From: Anaerolineae bacterium
Lineage (GTDB): Bacteria; Chloroflexota; Anaerolineae; Aggregatilineales; Aggregatilineaceae
DNA length: 15,328 nucleotides
Assembly (NCBI GenBank): GCA_016929355.1
Contig: JAFGJA010000226.1
Coordinates: 1-15,328, forward strand
Reading direction: 5' to 3'
Both the position numbers and the translations under genes were made by a program. Below, one piece after another: positions 14,787 through 15,328 of this stretch. The notes under the pieces are model-generated. The model saw only the letters and a program-made list of their open reading frames with translations. It did not search any database and had not been told where the DNA came from. Within the stretch, counting starts at the first letter, position 1, and each line of letters begins with the position of its first letter.

Positions 14787-15140
14787 ATGCAGGATTTCAG
14801 GAAGTTGCAGGTTTGGCAGCGTGCACATCAATTTGTTTTGACTGTGTATAGTGTGAGTGCCGCATTCCCTGATGATGAGCGGTATGGCCTGATAAGTCAA
14901 ATTCGTCGGGCTGTGATGTCTATTCCTGCGAATGTCGCGGAAGGTTGCGGACGCGAAACCAATGCTGAACTCCGGCGCTTTCTCTATATCGCTATTGGAT
15001 CAGCAACGGAAGTAGATTATTTCCTGCTGCTGGCGCGCGATCTGGCATTTATCGAAGCAGCACAATACCAACAACTAAATCAGGAAGTTGACGAAATCAA
15101 GCGAATGCTCGCGGGATTTATACGACGCCTTAAAACTTAG
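14787..15140 (+). CDS. Four-helix-bundle protein (S23/IVP family)
   Basis: A 117-residue cytoplasmic protein of the family first seen as the product of 23S rRNA intervening sequences, related to Avd of diversity-generating retroelements. Family marks are the start MQDFRKLQVWQRAH, FPDDERYGLISQIRRA, the highly typical SIPANVAEGCGRE (around 50-62), ELRRFLYIAIGSATEVDY, and a final basic helix ending RRLKT. The fold is four helices forming pentamers with a basic surface in known members; the cellular role is unresolved, with nucleic acid binding likely. The start is ATG at 14787, four bases after a G-run GGGGGA; an upstream TTG at 14772 is not needed and lies in the repeat. The last codons and the stop lie inside the right heptamer array. 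It has no apparent link in function to the transporter around it. Confidence 0.9.
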   Translation: MQDFRKLQVWQRAHQFVLTVYSVSAAFPDDERYGLISQIRRAVMSIPANVAEGCGRETNAELRRFLYIAIGSATEVDYFLLLARDLAFIEAAQYQQLNQEVDEIKRMLAGFIRRLKT

Positions 15141-15166
15141 AACTGATAACTTAAAACTTAGAACTG
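15132..15166 (-). repeat. Right heptamer array of the S23 cassette
   Basis: Read on the minus strand: CAGTTCT, AAGTTTT, AAGTTAT, CAGTTCT, AAGTTTT. On the plus strand this shows as two identical 16-mers TTAAAACTTAGAACTG (15130-15145 and 15151-15166). It includes the codons for the last two residues and the TAG stop of the S23 gene. It ends nine bases before the ATPase start. Confidence 0.75.
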
Positions 15167-15175
15167 GAAACTATT

Positions 15176-15328
15176 ATGACAGAAACGCAAACGAAAACGA
15201 ATACCCACACCGACGACATCGTCCTCCAAGTCGAAGGCGTCACCAAACGCTTTCCCGGCGTGCTGGCGAACGATAACATCAATCTGACGCTGCGCCGGGG
15301 CGAGATTCTCGCACTGTTGGGCGAAAAC
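15176..15328 (+). CDS. ABC transporter ATPase, N-terminal fragment (cut by window end)
   Basis: Fifty-one codons are visible. After a Thr-rich start (MTETQTKTNTHTDD) comes the usual nucleotide-binding-domain opening: VLQVEGVTKRFPGVLAND, then LTLRRGEILALLGEN. The window ends within the Walker A loop, which would continue G-A-G-K-S/T. The FPGVLANDNI wording matches the sugar/nucleoside class of duplicated ATPases that pair with the two permeases upstream. The start is preceded by a weak GGAAA (15166-15170), the only ribosome binding site candidate, which directly abuts the right heptamer array. If the cassette was inserted, the original translation signal may have been altered. Confidence 0.85.
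   Translation, partial: MTETQTKTNTHTDDIVLQVEGVTKRFPGVLANDNINLTLRRGEILALLGEN

Larger units (their letters stand above)
14741..15166. mobile_element. Candidate non-autonomous cassette with S23 gene and inverted heptamer arrays
   Basis: The unit is left array (14741-14775), one gene (14787-15140) and right array (15132-15166). The two arrays are inverted copies of the same length, five heptamers each. Placed in register, 26 of 35 positions agree by hand count. It divides a transporter operon, and the gene is less GC-rich than its neighbours (about 45-52% in three 60-base lines, against 58% in a sampled permease line). No transposase and no target-site duplication are seen. S23-type genes are known as passengers of intervening sequences inside 23S rRNA genes, whose ends also pair. 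That this copy moved as a unit is inference. Confidence 0.45.

Noticed and set aside
14741..15166. Diversity-generating retroelement with Avd
   Set aside because: The four-helix-bundle protein is of the related S23 type, but no reverse transcriptase and no template/variable repeat pair is visible in the window.
14741..15166. CRISPR-like array
   Set aside because: The heptamers are contiguous, without unique spacers, and far too short for CRISPR repeats.

Overview
The window looks like chromosomal DNA of a free-living, moderately GC-rich bacterium, most likely a member of Chloroflexota (Anaerolineae-like). This assignment is inference. It rests on the gene mix (bacterial G1P-dehydrogenase-like protein, giant secreted zincin-like/beta-sandwich protein, S23 four-helix-bundle protein, BmpA-type ABC permeases), on two TATAATGGC-type promoter boxes, and on intergenic spaces filled with palindromic repeats. 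There are no rRNA or tRNA genes, no CRISPR array and no recognisable transposase.

Layout, left to right. Positions 1-43 hold the end of a palindromic repeat. A J-domain coiled-coil protein is on the minus strand (86-892). It diverges from sqdB (1131-2333, UDP-sulfoquinovose synthase, first step of sulfolipid head-group synthesis). The sqdB downstream gap (2334-2854) contains two unrelated repeats: a modular palindrome of the GTAGGGG...CCCCTAC type and a C-rich/G-rich dispersed repeat. A secreted lipoprotein follows (2855-4027), with two tandem copies of a small disulfide-bearing domain. A second copy of the C-rich repeat and a 9-bp inverted repeat then lead into a 2163-residue secreted protein (4403-10894). 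That protein has an N-terminal metallopeptidase-like domain whose HExxH site reads K-M-V-G-H, followed by eleven beta-sandwich repeats of about 140 residues.

A bidirectional terminator (10980-11022), a shortened C-rich repeat and a complete modular palindrome separate this gene from a convergent, divergent-in-sequence glycerol-1-phosphate dehydrogenase-like gene (11228-12364, minus strand). A 200-bp divergent promoter region follows. It leads to an ABC transporter operon of the nucleoside/BmpA class: two permeases (12566-13738 and 13738-14739, overlapping by one base) and the start of the ATPase gene (15176 to the window end, cut just before Walker A).

The most unusual structure lies inside that operon. 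A 426-bp cassette (14741-15166) sits between the second permease and the ATPase. It carries one S23/IVP-type four-helix-bundle gene and is bounded by two inverted 35-bp arrays, each exactly five heptamers of the type AAGTTNT. It looks like a non-autonomous mobile cassette and is the best candidate here for an undescribed system. Other points of interest are the pseudo-peptidase with its repeat array, and the palindromes whose loops are conserved while their stems change in a base-paired manner.
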